A stretch of 64,000 bases of DNA from Symsagittifera roscoffensis (GCF_963678635.1 NC_087065.1:63018754-63082753), one strand, 5' to 3'; numbered from the stretch's first letter, positions 45,574 to 57,952 are shown. Notes: generated by a model not told the origin, from the sequence alone. Made by a program: numbers and translations.

Positions 45574-47321
45574 TGGTCTGATATGAAAAAATAATGGATG
45601 CGTTTGAGATAATTATCTGAATTTTTGAAGAAAAAAAAACCTCTTCGATGTTTTTTGTTATATTAATTTTTAGGTGATTAAGTTTTTCAAAAAAGACCAG
45701 ATTTTCTTTTTGAGTTCTGTTTTTTAAGAGAACCTATTTTGAAGATTTAGAAAAATTCCCATTAGAAGAAATCTCAATAAAAATTAAGATGCTTTGATTG
45801 AAATTCGCTCGGATGTGAAATTCCGTTGTAGAATTTAAACACAGAGGGAAACGGAGCTTCGCGCCATTTGCGATCCAACAGAACCTTAGCACGGCAAACT
45901 AGCCGGAAGAAAATAAGCAGCGCAGTCAAATAAAATGGCAAAAAAACATATATCTTACAAAAGTTTCATATATTTGTATTGGTGCGTGGTGAACAAAATT
46001 TATTTTGAAAAAAAAAAACATTCCAAACCAGTCGAATGTGAATTAGCATCGGATGAAAATTTACTAAGAGATAACTAAACCGATAATGCTTGAGGGATCA
46101 GCGGCCTTGGCCGAGTGAGAAGAGTTCGTGGCCGAGTTAGAGAGTGAATGTGGCCGAATTGAACTTAAGAGCACGGCTCTCAACACGAGGGTCGTAGGTT
46201 CAAATCCCACTTCGATCCCGGTCGGAGTTCCCAATGTCATCCACCTCCTCAATTTGGGAACTGCTACAGCGCAGTGGATGACACAACCCTATCCCCTGGA
46301 TGACATTGCAGTGGGCAGGCTTAGGGGCTAATAAACAATACTTCAACAAACACCCGTTCAATAAAAAACATGTTTTCGTTGCCTTCAACCAACACAAACG
46401 CATAAGAAATGTTTTTGCTCATCAAATGATGAATTAAGGCCACTGAGCCGATTCAATATAAACCGCAATCTTTTAAGCCGAATAAATAGAAAAAGTGAAA
46501 AAACGAAACTTAAACAAATCTGAGTTGGATTACTTGCAGCCAACAGAGTAACCAAGTTCCATATGCACTAGATATATCTATTGGTTGATAAAAACACAAA
46601 CTTGGAGATGAACATCAATTTTACCAAAAATCATTCTGTGAACAAATTTATTCACGGGAAAAAGTCGAGTACCCGGTTTCAAAATAACGTGGGCTATTAA
46701 ATTCCCAACTGACTTAATTCAACTGTTCCGACTACGGAAAAATTTTGTCTTTGGGTAAGTTTCATTTGGTTTTTTTGGTATCCAACATGAAAAGTTTAAA
46801 AACAAACACAAAAATTATTCTGCAAATCAAATTAGAAGTTTAGAAAAAGTCATGTGATAATTTTTTCATTTCTATGTTTGTAATGCATTTGTCAAAGACA
46901 TTTGTTGTCGATTATTTCTAAGTCAAATAAATTCTACGCGTTCGTATAATTTTCTCATCACACCACGCAGAAAATACGACGCATTAATTTGAAACGAAAA
47001 ATTGAAAAAGAGACTGGTCGGAATATTCTGTGCTACTGGTGCAGCAAAAGGCTATCCTTATTATTTTTTGTAATTATCCGATAAATGTAAAATGCTAATT
47101 AAATCACATGAAAATCTAGAGTAGCTTACTAAAAAGAGAAGCGACCAATTTCACTGCGGACAAGTGCATTTCTAACAAATTAAACTGGTTTTTTCCTATG
47201 AGGGAAGATTTAAAACGGAAAGCAGCGAGAAATGTTTTTTTTTCACGTTGAACTGCAAAACTTCAGTCAAAAGCTATGAGCTACTCCAATCGGTAACTTC
47301 CCATATGGCATAATTACCATA
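45574..47321. repeat. 1,748-bp tandem duplication, unit 1
   Basis: Starts at TGGTCTGATATG and ends at CCATA, directly before the second unit. By eye the two units are identical throughout, including homopolymer runs. The unit holds a SINE (46108-46345) and otherwise unassigned AT-rich DNA. Its right end carries the first part of the fold-back arm that is complete only after unit 2. Confidence 0.9.
46108..46345 (+). repeat. tRNA-derived SINE, copy 1
   Basis: A near-perfect RNA polymerase III B box, GGTTCAAATCC, lies at 46197-46207. Upstream are three A-box-like motifs, TGGCCGAGTG (46108), TGGCCGAGTT (46129) and TGGCCGAATT (46151); the last has suitable spacing. The anticodon-arm region is GGCTCTCAACACGAGGGTC. 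The tRNA-like head is followed by a unique body with a short inverted repeat (ATGTCATCCAC / GTGGATGAC) and an A-rich end (AATAAACAATACTTCAACAAA). It does not fold as a normal tRNA, so it is called a SINE and not a tRNA gene. Short frames over it on both strands are incidental. Confidence 0.7.
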
Positions 47322-49067
47322 TGGTCTGATATGAAAAAATAATGGATGCGTTTGAGATAATTATCTGAATTTTTGAAGAAAAAAAAACCTCTTCGATGTT
47401 TTTTGTTATATTAATTTTTAGGTGATTAAGTTTTTCAAAAAAGACCAGATTTTCTTTTTGAGTTCTGTTTTTTAAGAGAACCTATTTTGAAGATTTAGAA
47501 AAATTCCCATTAGAAGAAATCTCAATAAAAATTAAGATGCTTTGATTGAAATTCGCTCGGATGTGAAATTCCGTTGTAGAATTTAAACACAGAGGGAAAC
47601 GGAGCTTCGCGCCATTTGCGATCCAACAGAACCTTAGCACGGCAAACTAGCCGGAAGAAAATAAGCAGCGCAGTCAAATAAAATGGCAAAAAAACATATA
47701 TCTTACAAAAGTTTCATATATTTGTATTGGTGCGTGGTGAACAAAATTTATTTTGAAAAAAAAAAACATTCCAAACCAGTCGAATGTGAATTAGCATCGG
47801 ATGAAAATTTACTAAGAGATAACTAAACCGATAATGCTTGAGGGATCAGCGGCCTTGGCCGAGTGAGAAGAGTTCGTGGCCGAGTTAGAGAGTGAATGTG
47901 GCCGAATTGAACTTAAGAGCACGGCTCTCAACACGAGGGTCGTAGGTTCAAATCCCACTTCGATCCCGGTCGGAGTTCCCAATGTCATCCACCTCCTCAA
48001 TTTGGGAACTGCTACAGCGCAGTGGATGACACAACCCTATCCCCTGGATGACATTGCAGTGGGCAGGCTTAGGGGCTAATAAACAATACTTCAACAAACA
48101 CCCGTTCAATAAAAAACATGTTTTCGTTGCCTTCAACCAACACAAACGCATAAGAAATGTTTTTGCTCATCAAATGATGAATTAAGGCCACTGAGCCGAT
48201 TCAATATAAACCGCAATCTTTTAAGCCGAATAAATAGAAAAAGTGAAAAAACGAAACTTAAACAAATCTGAGTTGGATTACTTGCAGCCAACAGAGTAAC
48301 CAAGTTCCATATGCACTAGATATATCTATTGGTTGATAAAAACACAAACTTGGAGATGAACATCAATTTTACCAAAAATCATTCTGTGAACAAATTTATT
48401 CACGGGAAAAAGTCGAGTACCCGGTTTCAAAATAACGTGGGCTATTAAATTCCCAACTGACTTAATTCAACTGTTCCGACTACGGAAAAATTTTGTCTTT
48501 GGGTAAGTTTCATTTGGTTTTTTTGGTATCCAACATGAAAAGTTTAAAAACAAACACAAAAATTATTCTGCAAATCAAATTAGAAGTTTAGAAAAAGTCA
48601 TGTGATAATTTTTTCATTTCTATGTTTGTAATGCATTTGTCAAAGACATTTGTTGTCGATTATTTCTAAGTCAAATAAATTCTACGCGTTCGTATAATTT
48701 TCTCATCACACCACGCAGAAAATACGACGCATTAATTTGAAACGAAAAATTGAAAAAGAGACTGGTCGGAATATTCTGTGCTACTGGTGCAGCAAAAGGC
48801 TATCCTTATTATTTTTTGTAATTATCCGATAAATGTAAAATGCTAATTAAATCACATGAAAATCTAGAGTAGCTTACTAAAAAGAGAAGCGACCAATTTC
48901 ACTGCGGACAAGTGCATTTCTAACAAATTAAACTGGTTTTTTCCTATGAGGGAAGATTTAAAACGGAAAGCAGCGAGAAATGTTTTTTTTTCACGTTGAA
49001 CTGCAAAACTTCAGTCAAAAGCTATGAGCTACTCCAATCGGTAACTTCCCATATGGCATAATTACCA
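47322..49067. repeat. 1,748-bp tandem duplication, unit 2
   Basis: Second unit, same content as 45574-47321. It runs on into the rest of the fold-back element (49041-49743), so this is the parental context of that element. Confidence 0.9.
47856..48093 (+). repeat. tRNA-derived SINE, copy 2
   Basis: Same sequence as the first SINE copy, 1,748 bp downstream as part of the tandem duplication, so not an independent insertion. B box at 47945-47955. Confidence 0.7.
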
Positions 49068-49743
49068 AATGGCATAAAAACAAATTATTTTCCAAATTGC
49101 ATAACCAAATTCAAAAAAGGTGCAAAAATTTGAGGCGTGAAAAAGTTAACTCTTTCCAGACAGTTTTCACGCCTCAATTTGTTCACTAATCACACAACAT
49201 TTAATTCAAACTAGTATCAATTTTTTAAATGAGCCAAACAGATTATTTTAATAAGGGACGGGGCTGATATTTGTATTATGACTTTTATATACTTTTATAA
49301 AAAAAATAGAAGCTACTACCAAAAAAATTGACTTTGCACTGAAACTAAATGTGGCTCTAGACTCACTTCAAATATTGAAATGTATACCCTGTGGACTCAT
49401 CCAACATCACATGCCCTCGCATTATATGCCTGCGTCTTCGAGCTTGGATTTAAGGAGAGATTCAACCCCCAGTAAAAGAAAGGCGGTTGATTTTCCGCCG
49501 AACGCAAATCTTTTAATCATGCAGTGTGAATATGAGTACGGGAAATAAAGTCAATGCATGTAAAAAAAGTAACAATAAAGTTATCTAAGTAATTCTTATA
49601 ATTCATTTCAAAAGTTACTGTTTATGCCATTTAGGAAATTTACAAATTTTATGCCATTTGGATTTTTTTTTGAAATTTATGCTTATTTGGGAAATAGTAA
49701 AGTTTTATGGCATTTGGGAATTATGCCATTTGAGACGTAATCC
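49041..49743. mobile_element. Fold-back element, family B
   Basis: Arms consist of reiterated ATGGCATAA / CCAAATGGCATAAAA motifs: at least three on the left (49051-49105) and five inverted on the right (49620-49733). The flanks carry CCAATCG at 49034-49040 and 49745-49751, giving a 7-8 bp target duplication (TCCAATCG versus CCCAATCG). Near the left arm is an internal hairpin (49125-49180). A 65-codon frame at 49351-49548 has no recognised domain. The element resembles family A in design but not in sequence. Confidence 0.75.
49125..49180. repeat. Perfect-stem hairpin inside fold-back element B
   Basis: AAATTTGAGGCGTGAAAA and its complement TTTTCACGCCTCAATTT form a stem of about 17 bp with a 20-bp loop (AGTTAACTCTTTCCAGACAG). 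Confidence 0.8.
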
Positions 49744-50029
49744 CCCAATCGTTTAACTTTCAAATTGTTTCATCCGCACATTATGCCAACCACTAACTCA
49801 TCAAATCTGTACAAACGTTTCCTGAGCAAAGTAGTATATTTGGCTATCAAGTTTACGTCGCTGAAAAAAGGATTTGAGGACCTATTTACAGCTTTATTTT
49901 TTCTAGCTCCCAAATATAAAGTTACTACTTCAAAACATTCACTCTCTTGTTTATCAGTTATCTTTATAATTTACAACAAATTTTTCTGCCGTTTTGTGAG
50001 CCGACGCAAATTTCGAATTCATTAACAGC

Positions 50030-50238
50030 CAGAGGTGGATTTAGAGGAAGTGCAACATTCATTTTGGCTGACCGACTCTTAACTTTTCTAAAGGCGCCTT
50101 TGGCGACAAGATTTTTTTACGTTGAGGGGGAACATGCCCGAAAAAGCAATTTTTTGGTCAAAATCTTTCAAAAAACGTCGTAAAAGGTCCGACAAAAATC
50201 CGCCTCGCTCCCACGAGAAAATCTTTTATCCGCCCCTG
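50030..50238. mobile_element. hAT-type MITE, copy 1 (short)
   Basis: Termini CAGAGGTGGATTTAG and TATCCGCCCCTG are flanked by a perfect 8-bp target duplication, TTAACAGC (50022-50029 and 50239-50246). The interior shares TTTTCTAAAGGCGCCTTTGGCG and a GAGGGGGA/CGAAAA region with the copy at 58297-58706, from which it differs by an internal deletion. CAGGGGCGGAT-type ends with 8-bp duplications are typical of non-autonomous hAT elements. Confidence 0.85.
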
Positions 50239-50246
50239 TTAACAGC

Positions 50247-53200
50247 TATATGCCATGAGTCATCATAATTAGGTTTTCAACAAACTCAAACCATTTTTCA
50301 GGGTCAATTAAATCAATTTGAACAAACGCCAAAATAATACGATTGCGACAGATTGGATTTTTTGTTGAAGTCGTGAACTCCCACTTCAAGCACTAGAATG
50401 AAAACAACATAAAAATCGAAGTCCAATAAAGCTTTATTCTATCAAAAACTTCCTCAGTGACCTCCAAGGTCAGCCATTACTCAAAGCGGGATGAATAGAT
50501 AACAACAATAACCACAACTAAAAAAAGTTTTTGCTAAGAACTCCAACAGAAGTTAGTTAGTAGACATTTATTTATCATTCGTAAATCAGAGCCCAAGTTT
50601 CAAGAAATAAAAAAACCTTTCATGACAACTCAACTTGTTGCTCGCCATATTGTCAGTCAATGCCAAACCACAAAAGCAATCGATCATTTGTCTGCAAAGA
50701 ATGCTCTAGCTCAAAGCAAAATTAGTACAACTAAATAATATCAATCAGGAACAAAATCATAAATGAAAATTAAAACCGCCAAACACCAGAAAACGAAAAA
50801 CAGCCACGCATCACTTCTTGCTATAGGGACAGATCATTATCTCAACATCATACTGAATCGTGGAATTATCCCAACGAGCATTATACGCGAATGGGTTGAC
50901 AAAAACTGACTGAAACATACATATACACTTCTCAAAGAAGAAATTCTTTAGTTAGAGAATTTTTTTCGGGCGTTTTTTTTGTTTTTAAAGTTTTTTCTTT
51001 TTATATTTAAACCCGGGTACCAAAAAACGTCAGCTGCAGTCGAGTTCTATGTCAAATATCATAAGCATTCCCTTTCTTTCAGTCCTGTTAGATCGATATT
51101 AAAAATTTTGAAATAATTCTTGCAGCGTCGAGAAAAACCAATTTGAAGTTTTTAGACAGATTTAGAGTAATGGTAATTCCTCATTCTTTGTGATTATTTT
51201 GAGCTTGCTGAAGTTTTATCACTTTACCTTAAAAACCATTCATCGTTTTCTCCCAGCAAGTTTTTAATCCCCCATGAGCATAAAAAAGTGAAAAAAAAAT
51301 TAAACTCACTTTATATGTTGAAAAAATTGTAGCCATTTTTTTTTGCAAAAATGAGTGTGGTCGGAATTTTCTGTGATACTTGCACAAAAACTGGAAAACT
51401 GGCTATTCTTGTTCCTTTCAAAATTAGACAGTTAATACTTTTTAGCTTAGTTGGGAATTGTTGGAGTATGCCTAATTATCTCTCTTCGTACTTCGAGCAA
51501 TCAACTCATGCACATGACGAAATCTGGACTCAAAATTGAGTCAATGCCTATGAGCAAAATTTTCATAGATCAATCAATTGTTTCTCCTAATATCGCGGAA
51601 CCTCAGGAACTTAAAACTTTCCCAACATTGGGAAAAACAACTGATTGCTCAATGATGATTTTGATTATTGGCAATGACTCAGTTTAGGTTGAAAGTGTTG
51701 TTCTCTGCATGAGCTGATTTTCCTAAAAAAAATACAAAAAGAATAGATTCGTGACCCCCATACTAAGGTATTGTAGTTCGCTTACGATTGCTCCTTCTAT
51801 TCATGAAGCTGAATGGATGTGTTTAATTTAAAAAATTGTTTAATATAACTGTAGCTTTATTCAAAAAAACCTTTTACATAATACACAAGAGACATTATTT
51901 TTTACTGAGCATGCATACTTCAGTTTTGAAAGTGAAAGTTAATAGAAACAAAAACTGAAGAAGAAAAGCAGAGAAATTTTTTTTCAGATTACGCCGGTTT
52001 CATCAGAACAAGGAGCCCCTGTAAATTGGCAGGAATTTTCAACAGCATAACGCCACCTTTTCAGGCATTTCTTCCACTTCAATTGATCTAAAACAAAGCC
52101 ACTCAACTGTGTTTTGGCATATTCAGACTCCATTAGTATAAACTATGTTGTCTGAAGACAACACCTCATCTTCAGAAAGAATACAATTCTAGAACGCCCA
52201 TCCCGCATCAGAACAATCATATTTCAATCGAGTCGCAAAAAAATCGACCAGTTTCAGTGTTTTTTGAGAGCAAAAGGTAAAAGAGTCTTGATACCAAGTA
52301 TTTCTTTAAGTTGTATATCAATAGTGAGCGTACAATTGCATCGCAGTGATTAGAAAGCGTTTTTTTATCGGACCTAACTTATTGTTCCGACTTTCGATAC
52401 GAAAGTAACGGAATATTTGTGCTCGGGGTGGGTTTTTTTTTCTTCAGACAAATTTCGACTTTTTAACTAGCCATTTTTGACGGAATTTTTTTAATCGTTC
52501 GAAAGCCATTGTTGTCCTGAGCTTAAATTTGAAAAGATATTTTACCTGTGATCATTTTTCGTAAAGTTAGGAGGGTTTAAAGATTGCCATTTTGACCAAT
52601 TTGGGACAATTAACGCACATATATTTCGCGCTATTAACGCGTAAGAGGAGATTTAATTCGTCTTAAAAATCGTTCCAAATTGTTTGAACGAAGTTTATTT
52701 GCCATAATTGATTTGTTACAAGGAACGAAATCTATCTTTTTGTACTTTTTATGGCGTGTGGGGGGATGATTTTCATAAAAAATTCAAATTTTAGAGAAAA
52801 AAAATTTTCATTTTATTTTATTTCATTTTATTTTTTATGTTATTACTGCTGCTCCATAAACCTTAAAAGGCAGTCGGAACATTCAGGGCTTCGCCCTGAT
52901 ACGAGCAGTCTTGTTCATGGTTTCTTATTGTTTCGGTGATATATATTTTGTTTTGTTTTTCGAGCATACTTATTGATGGTTTCTCTCGGTGGTGTATCAA
53001 CCAGAAGTAGAAACCAGTTAATATATGAACCGGCAAAAAAACAGATTACCTAGTGCGCCACAAAACCAAACAAATTTCTATACAACTGGCTTCATTTTTT
53101 GTTGATAAATGCTTTGATTCCTTGCATCAGCAGCTGCTTCATACAAATTATTTTTATGTGCTACTTAATTCGCTGTACACAAAAAAGTCTTCATGGCAGA

Positions 53201-55985
53201 AACAAAAAGTGATCGTGTTTGCAGAAAAAAAAACACGTTATCAATTCTTTGCTTTAGTGACAACCATTGATTAATTTGAATAAGAAAATTATTTGTTTTT
53301 GTTGAAAATTGAAATTGCGCGTATGTTCCTTTCGTAGTCTTTTTTTTAACTAAATTTGCTTGTGTGAAAGTACACCTTTTTTGGTGCAAACATGAACATT
53401 TGTAAGAGTATGTAGTAGTAGTTGCAAAAAATACTTCAATACAATTTGTTTAACTTGCGACTGGTTCGTCAACTTTGCTTTTTTGTTTAGCTTGTACTTC
53501 GTCTCGTTATTCATTATCGGATCTCTACATATCTGCCGCCGACACAAAGGTGATTATTCGAGAGCTATTAAATGTGTAATAGCTTACATAACATCTTGCA
53601 TAATTAATTCACTTATTACGCAAACTATTATGTCTATTATGATGATATTACTCCTTCGGTGAGTTGCATTAATTTAGTCTTTAGTCACGATAAAATTATG
53701 TAATCAAATTATGAAATCAAATTATGAAATTATGATAAAATTGTATAATCATAACATGCAAAACGGTTGATTTGGTACGATTGAGTCTCATGATCCTGTA
53801 TTAGAAAAAAAAATACGAGATACAAAAAATGCGAGATGAGCAAAATTTGATAAATGGACGAATGGACCAAACAGCTCTAAACTGAAGAGCAGACAAGTCT
53901 GAAAAGCAAATGTTTCAGATTCATTAAAAGATTTTTTAAAAATACTTCCAGAATTATCAATCCATATGCCAGATATTAAAAAAGAACATTTTTCTTTAAG
54001 TAGGTCCAGATTCCATGCCGCAGACTTTTTTGCACGATTTCAAGCAGCCCAACTTACAAACATATATTTTTTTGTTAATTGCACAGGGTAGGTCAATTTA
54101 AAACCGGGCGGCATTCTACTGCTTCATAAAAAATTTTCTGCTATTATGAAATTTGATGCTATATGGGGTATTTTGTAGAGATTTTTTCGGAGTTGTAGAA
54201 TTAAAACGCAAAATTTTTTCGCCTCCGAAATCCGAGAAAACTGGAGTTAATTGAGTGGTTTTGGCTGATAACGATCAAACCTGAAACAATTTTCTTCTTT
54301 CTGGATCATCCACTCTCAATTTTTTTACCTCCTTTATGTGCGTCTTTTCGACGCGAGCGAAGTAACTAGACAACTTCATATCTTTATTATGCTAACAAAA
54401 ATTAAGATTGATCGTTTGATATTTTTTCATGTTAAATCTGATCACGCCAGACCAGTTTTTTTCAACATTACAAAATAGAAAAGATGTTTATATTTATTTA
54501 CATATGTAAAAAGATGAAAAAAGCAGTTTTCTTTATGAACAAAATATGAGACAAGTTGTGGTTTGACGGTGCTAGTGCATATATCCGATTGTGCAAATAT
54601 CCGAAACAACATAGTAATCTACAATCATACAAACTTACCTGAACTGCCCTTCGGATCTGATCACAAATTACCACCATTTATGGATGCTTAAACTTATCAT
54701 ATGGTTTTTCAGATGTTTTCCCAATTTTTCTAGATTCTAGTGTTCGCACTATCGACATTGTTCAAACCTGATTGAAAAAAGAATATCAAAAATTAATTCG
54801 CCAAAATAAAGAACTCATAATAAAGCAAAGACTAAGCAACTTACGTAATTTATAATACAAAAGATATAGATGCAGAACAAAAAAGCTTGATCTCTTAAAT
54901 AAATACTCTCACTTGAGTTTCATACTGTTTTACTTTGCTTTGGTTGTTGTCTTAGTCAATCATTTTTTAACGGGTGACTCAACAATTTAAAAACAAAATA
55001 TCTAGAAAACCATTCTACTTTAATAGAGAATACATTCAGCAGTTTATATTTCCGTCAAGAAAGATTCGGAAGGTAAGTAAATGCAAACCTGTCAAATAAG
55101 ACGACAATTATTTTCCATTGGTACTTGTATAAAGCCTGTTTAGAACTATCTGAAACGGCGCAATTAATTTAGCCGCTTAAGTTTCAATTCTTGAGTGCCT
55201 CGTTTAGGAGAAATATATAGCCAATCAGAGATATGCAAATTCATTTAGCCTTCTTAACGTCTTCGCGTCGTTATGCCCCGACGTCTTATTTGTCTAGCTC
55301 CTCGTGAAGATTTCAATAGGGCGATACTTTAAACTTGGCATCTTTTAACTGGCATCTGATTTTTGGTTACAATTGTGATAGATTGGTCCCAAGAAACTAA
55401 CAGGGTCCCTAAGATGCATTGCCTCCACATTTTTCACTTTAATGTTTCGGCGAGTCAATTGAAAGCATCAAATGAGTTTGCACAAATTAGACAGGTTATA
55501 TAGTTATGAGAAGAGTCTAGGAAACAGCCGAGCGGATTTTATTGATAGATTCAATTGCTGTGTTATTTGTTTCGAGTCAGTGCTATGCGGGGCCCTCCCT
55601 CTCACAATTGATTTCTACAAAGATCTCTCTATCATCTTACTTGTACCAATTGTTAAGAAACAGAGCATTTTTTATGCTAAGAACCCCAAGCGATAAGTGG
55701 TCATCTTCAGGCAGTGAAGAGCGCAGTTTTAGAACAAAAGTCCGTTTTGTTTGGCCACACTTCCCAAAATTACTGAGCATTGGTAGCCAACGCCTCTAAA
55801 TAAACAATTTGTTCCTTGATGCCGAATTTTTACATTCAATTTTAGCCCCTTTTAACATTCAATTTTTGCCCCTTTCAACAATTGTTCATGTGTTTTTTCC
55901 TATTTTAGGTAGATTTTTAATTCTCCCAGCTGCATTTCGAGATTTGATTCACAAGTGACTAAAATAAATATCTCGATATCATTAA
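50247..55985. other. Long region without a recognised gene
   Basis: AT-rich sequence with scattered open frames under 90 codons (49765-50025, 51351-51687, 53053-53274, 55472-55799), none with a recognised domain or convincing splice borders. Notable small items are a strong hairpin CAGGGCTTCGCCCTG at about 52885, a short tandem AAATTATGAAATC tract at 53695-53745 and a possible MITE at 55089-55301. It may include promoter and 5' flank of the transporter gene. Confidence 0.45.
55089..55301. repeat. Possible small inverted-repeat element
   Basis: CAAATAAGACG (about 55093-55103) and its complement CGTCTTATTTG (about 55282-55292) face each other over about 180 bp. The outer bases match only partly, and no target duplication is clear. 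Confidence 0.35.
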
Positions 55986-56241
55986 ATGGAAACCCCGTAC
56001 GATGCTTCAATCAACACTTCGACATGCACTTTGCCACTTGATCAGGCCAATTCAAACCAAGCGAGTGAACAACTTCTGATCAAACCGGAGGAAGACTTCT
56101 CGGAGCATCAGGGCACTACTGCGAGTGGGGCGTCGGAGGGCTCCCAACCACAGGTAGAGACATACAGTCACTCCTCGCAATGTTGGGGGGACGATGCAGC
56201 TCTCCAGTCCGATGACAAGGAAAAGATCACATACCCCGCAG
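55986..56241 (+). CDS. Possible alternative first exon of the SLC22-like gene
   Basis: An ATG in moderate context opens 85 codons (METPYDASINTSTC...), acidic and rich in Ser, Gln and Glu with no membrane segment. It ends in CCCCGCAG at a GTAGAG donor (56242). The last codon is split after one base, exactly as in the exon at 59283-59385, so splicing to 59545 would keep the transporter frame and restore the same Asp codon. Codon use is richer in GC than the flanks. It would give a transporter with a longer cytosolic N-terminus. Splice use is an inference; it could also belong to another, unrecognised gene. Confidence 0.45.
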
Positions 56242-56705
56242 GTAGAGATTTTCGGTGAAATTTGCTCCAGAAATATCGCGTGCGCCAGTTTGAAATTTGT
56301 TTATCTGAAGCTTCGATTTGTTAATATGTCGATACGAATATGCTAAGCGACTGGTCTGCTTTATGGCATGGTTCCAACCTTACTGTATTCTATTGCTTGA
56401 AGAGTAGTTATGTTTACTTAAACGTCTCGATGTCCGTATAGGCAAACCAAAAAAGCCTATCGGACGCAACTGAAAAATCAAAAAAAACGGGCAAACAAAT
56501 ATTAAAAACTGCATAACTCACAAACCTGTTGCAAGTTGACCTTAATGTATTAAGCTGCATTTTTCAAAAAAAAGTTTTACGAGAGGAGATTGTTCGCTCA
56601 GCCAAGAAAAACGTTTTTGAAAGATTCTGGAGGAGACATCGTTCGCTCAATTTCCAAAAAATATATCTTTTCTGGTAAAATTCAGAAAACTCAACATCGT
56701 GTTGT

Positions 56706-57416
56706 GGTGGGTATTCTCACAAACTCACAAGTACCAAAATGATAAACCAGTCCCATTTGTACCAAAATAAAAAATCAATCGCATTACTACTGGTACTACT
56801 ATGCTAGAGTGGTCCGTTGAAAATAACCAGGTCCCTTGAGAATAAGACACCTAGAGCTTTCAAATCGTTTAATAATTATGATTACGCCTTTCAGAAAGAT
56901 ATCGCAGTATATTTTCAAATAAATTTCACGTTTTTTTTGGTTTTGATGACAAATAAGTCAACCCAATTATATGGTTGTTAAACCGTAAAATAAAGTAAAG
57001 CGAGCAAATTTCAATATATAAACAATAGTGACTACAACAGTAGTGACTATCATAGTAGTACCTTACTACCAAAAAAATTCAATTGGCCTAAGACTATGAA
57101 GCCGACTACTTTAAGCTCTTGGTTTAAGTACAAAGCACTAGATTCGAAAGAAAAAAAATCAGATTTGGATGATAACCGGCTCTAATTTTTGTATAGAGTC
57201 CTACCCCCTGTTGGCAAGCTCGCAACACGTTGGCGTGACTGCGGTGGTCACTATTCTGCTGTTTAGTTTTCTTCTGTTTGAGCACTAGAAAATTAATGTA
57301 ATAATTCGTTGGCTCACAATTCGACCGATCAGAAATCGAGTTGAATAATTTTGGTACAAATGGGACCAATTTTTCATTTTGGTACAAATGAACCTTGGTA
57401 CAAATGGGACTTCACC
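56706..57416. mobile_element. Fold-back element, family A, copy 2
   Basis: Termini GGTGGGTATTC and GACTTCACC have a perfect 8-bp target duplication, CGTGTTGT (56698-56705 and 57417-57424). The core at 57172-57340 matches copy 1 (44340-44520). The arm motif is CATTTGTACCAAAAT(A/G)AAAAA, which differs from copy 1's CATAGGTTCCAAAATAAAAA, yet both arms of each copy agree. A second element (56792-57062) is inserted in its left half. Without that insert and its duplication, the length is about 430 bp, close to the 404 bp of copy 1. Confidence 0.85.
56792..57062. mobile_element. Nested MITE inside fold-back copy 2
   Basis: Perfect 12-bp terminal inverted repeats, GGTACTACTATG and CATAGTAGTACC, with a target duplication TTACTACT / TTACTACC (56784-56791 and 57063-57070, one mismatch). 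The 271-bp interior is AT-rich and non-coding. The 8-bp duplication is compatible with hAT or a related superfamily. It was inserted after the family A element, which gives a relative age. Confidence 0.8.
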
Positions 57417-57561
57417 CGTGTTGTCTTAATAAACTTAATAATCTGTCTTATATGTGTTTTTTTTTAGTTTGGATGCAATATCTAATCCCTTTTAAAATAT
57501 TATCATTATATCAATTGTGCTATAAAACTATCAACGATTTGGGGGACTAGTGGAAAAAATG

Positions 57562-57945
57562 GGGGCGTTCAACAGTGCCGAAGTACAACAGTGCCGAAAA
57601 AGGCGGGAAATTTTCAGAATAATTTAAACGCATTTTCTAAAGAGCGAGAAATTACTGACGCTAATTATCAAAAAAATAAATCACTCAAATTTCGGCGCTA
57701 AAATGTCTGCAACTACAAATTAACCAATTATTTTGGCGCTAAAACGTCTAAATTGCAAATGTTCTCTCCCAAAATCTTTAAGTGCCACTTAAGTTTGTAA
57801 ACGTTCGCCGTTTAATTTTTGATTGCCGCACTTAATATGTTGAAATTTGTTCATATTTTCGGCACTGCTGAACGAAATTTTTATTTTTGGCACTGTTGAA
57901 CTAAATTTTTTTTCCTGTTGTACTTCGGCACTGTTGTACTGCCCC
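57562..57945. mobile_element. Fold-back element, family C
   Basis: Left arm starts GGGGCGTTCAACAGTGCCG, then AAGTACAACAGTGCCG. The right arm has, inverted, GGCACTGCTGAAC, GGCACTGTTGAAC and TTCGGCACTGTTGTACTGCCCC. The arms are reiterations of a CAACAGTGCCGAA unit. Flanks give an 8-bp duplication with one mismatch (AAAAAATG at 57554-57561, GAAAAATG at 57946-57953). The middle also has inverted pairs such as TTTCGGCGCTAAAATGTCT and TTTTGGCGCTAAAACGTCT in direct orientation. No coding capacity. Confidence 0.8.
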
Positions 57946-57952
57946 GAAAAAT

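Noticed and set aside
46120-46215. tRNA-Leu or tRNA-Ser gene
   Set aside because: B box and A boxes are present but the acceptor and anticodon stems do not form properly, and a SINE-like body and A-rich tail follow.
52880-52905. Hammerhead ribozyme near the CAGGGCTTCGCCCTG hairpin
   Set aside because: A CTGAT follows the hairpin, but the CTGANGA and GAAA core elements are not present in the needed arrangement.
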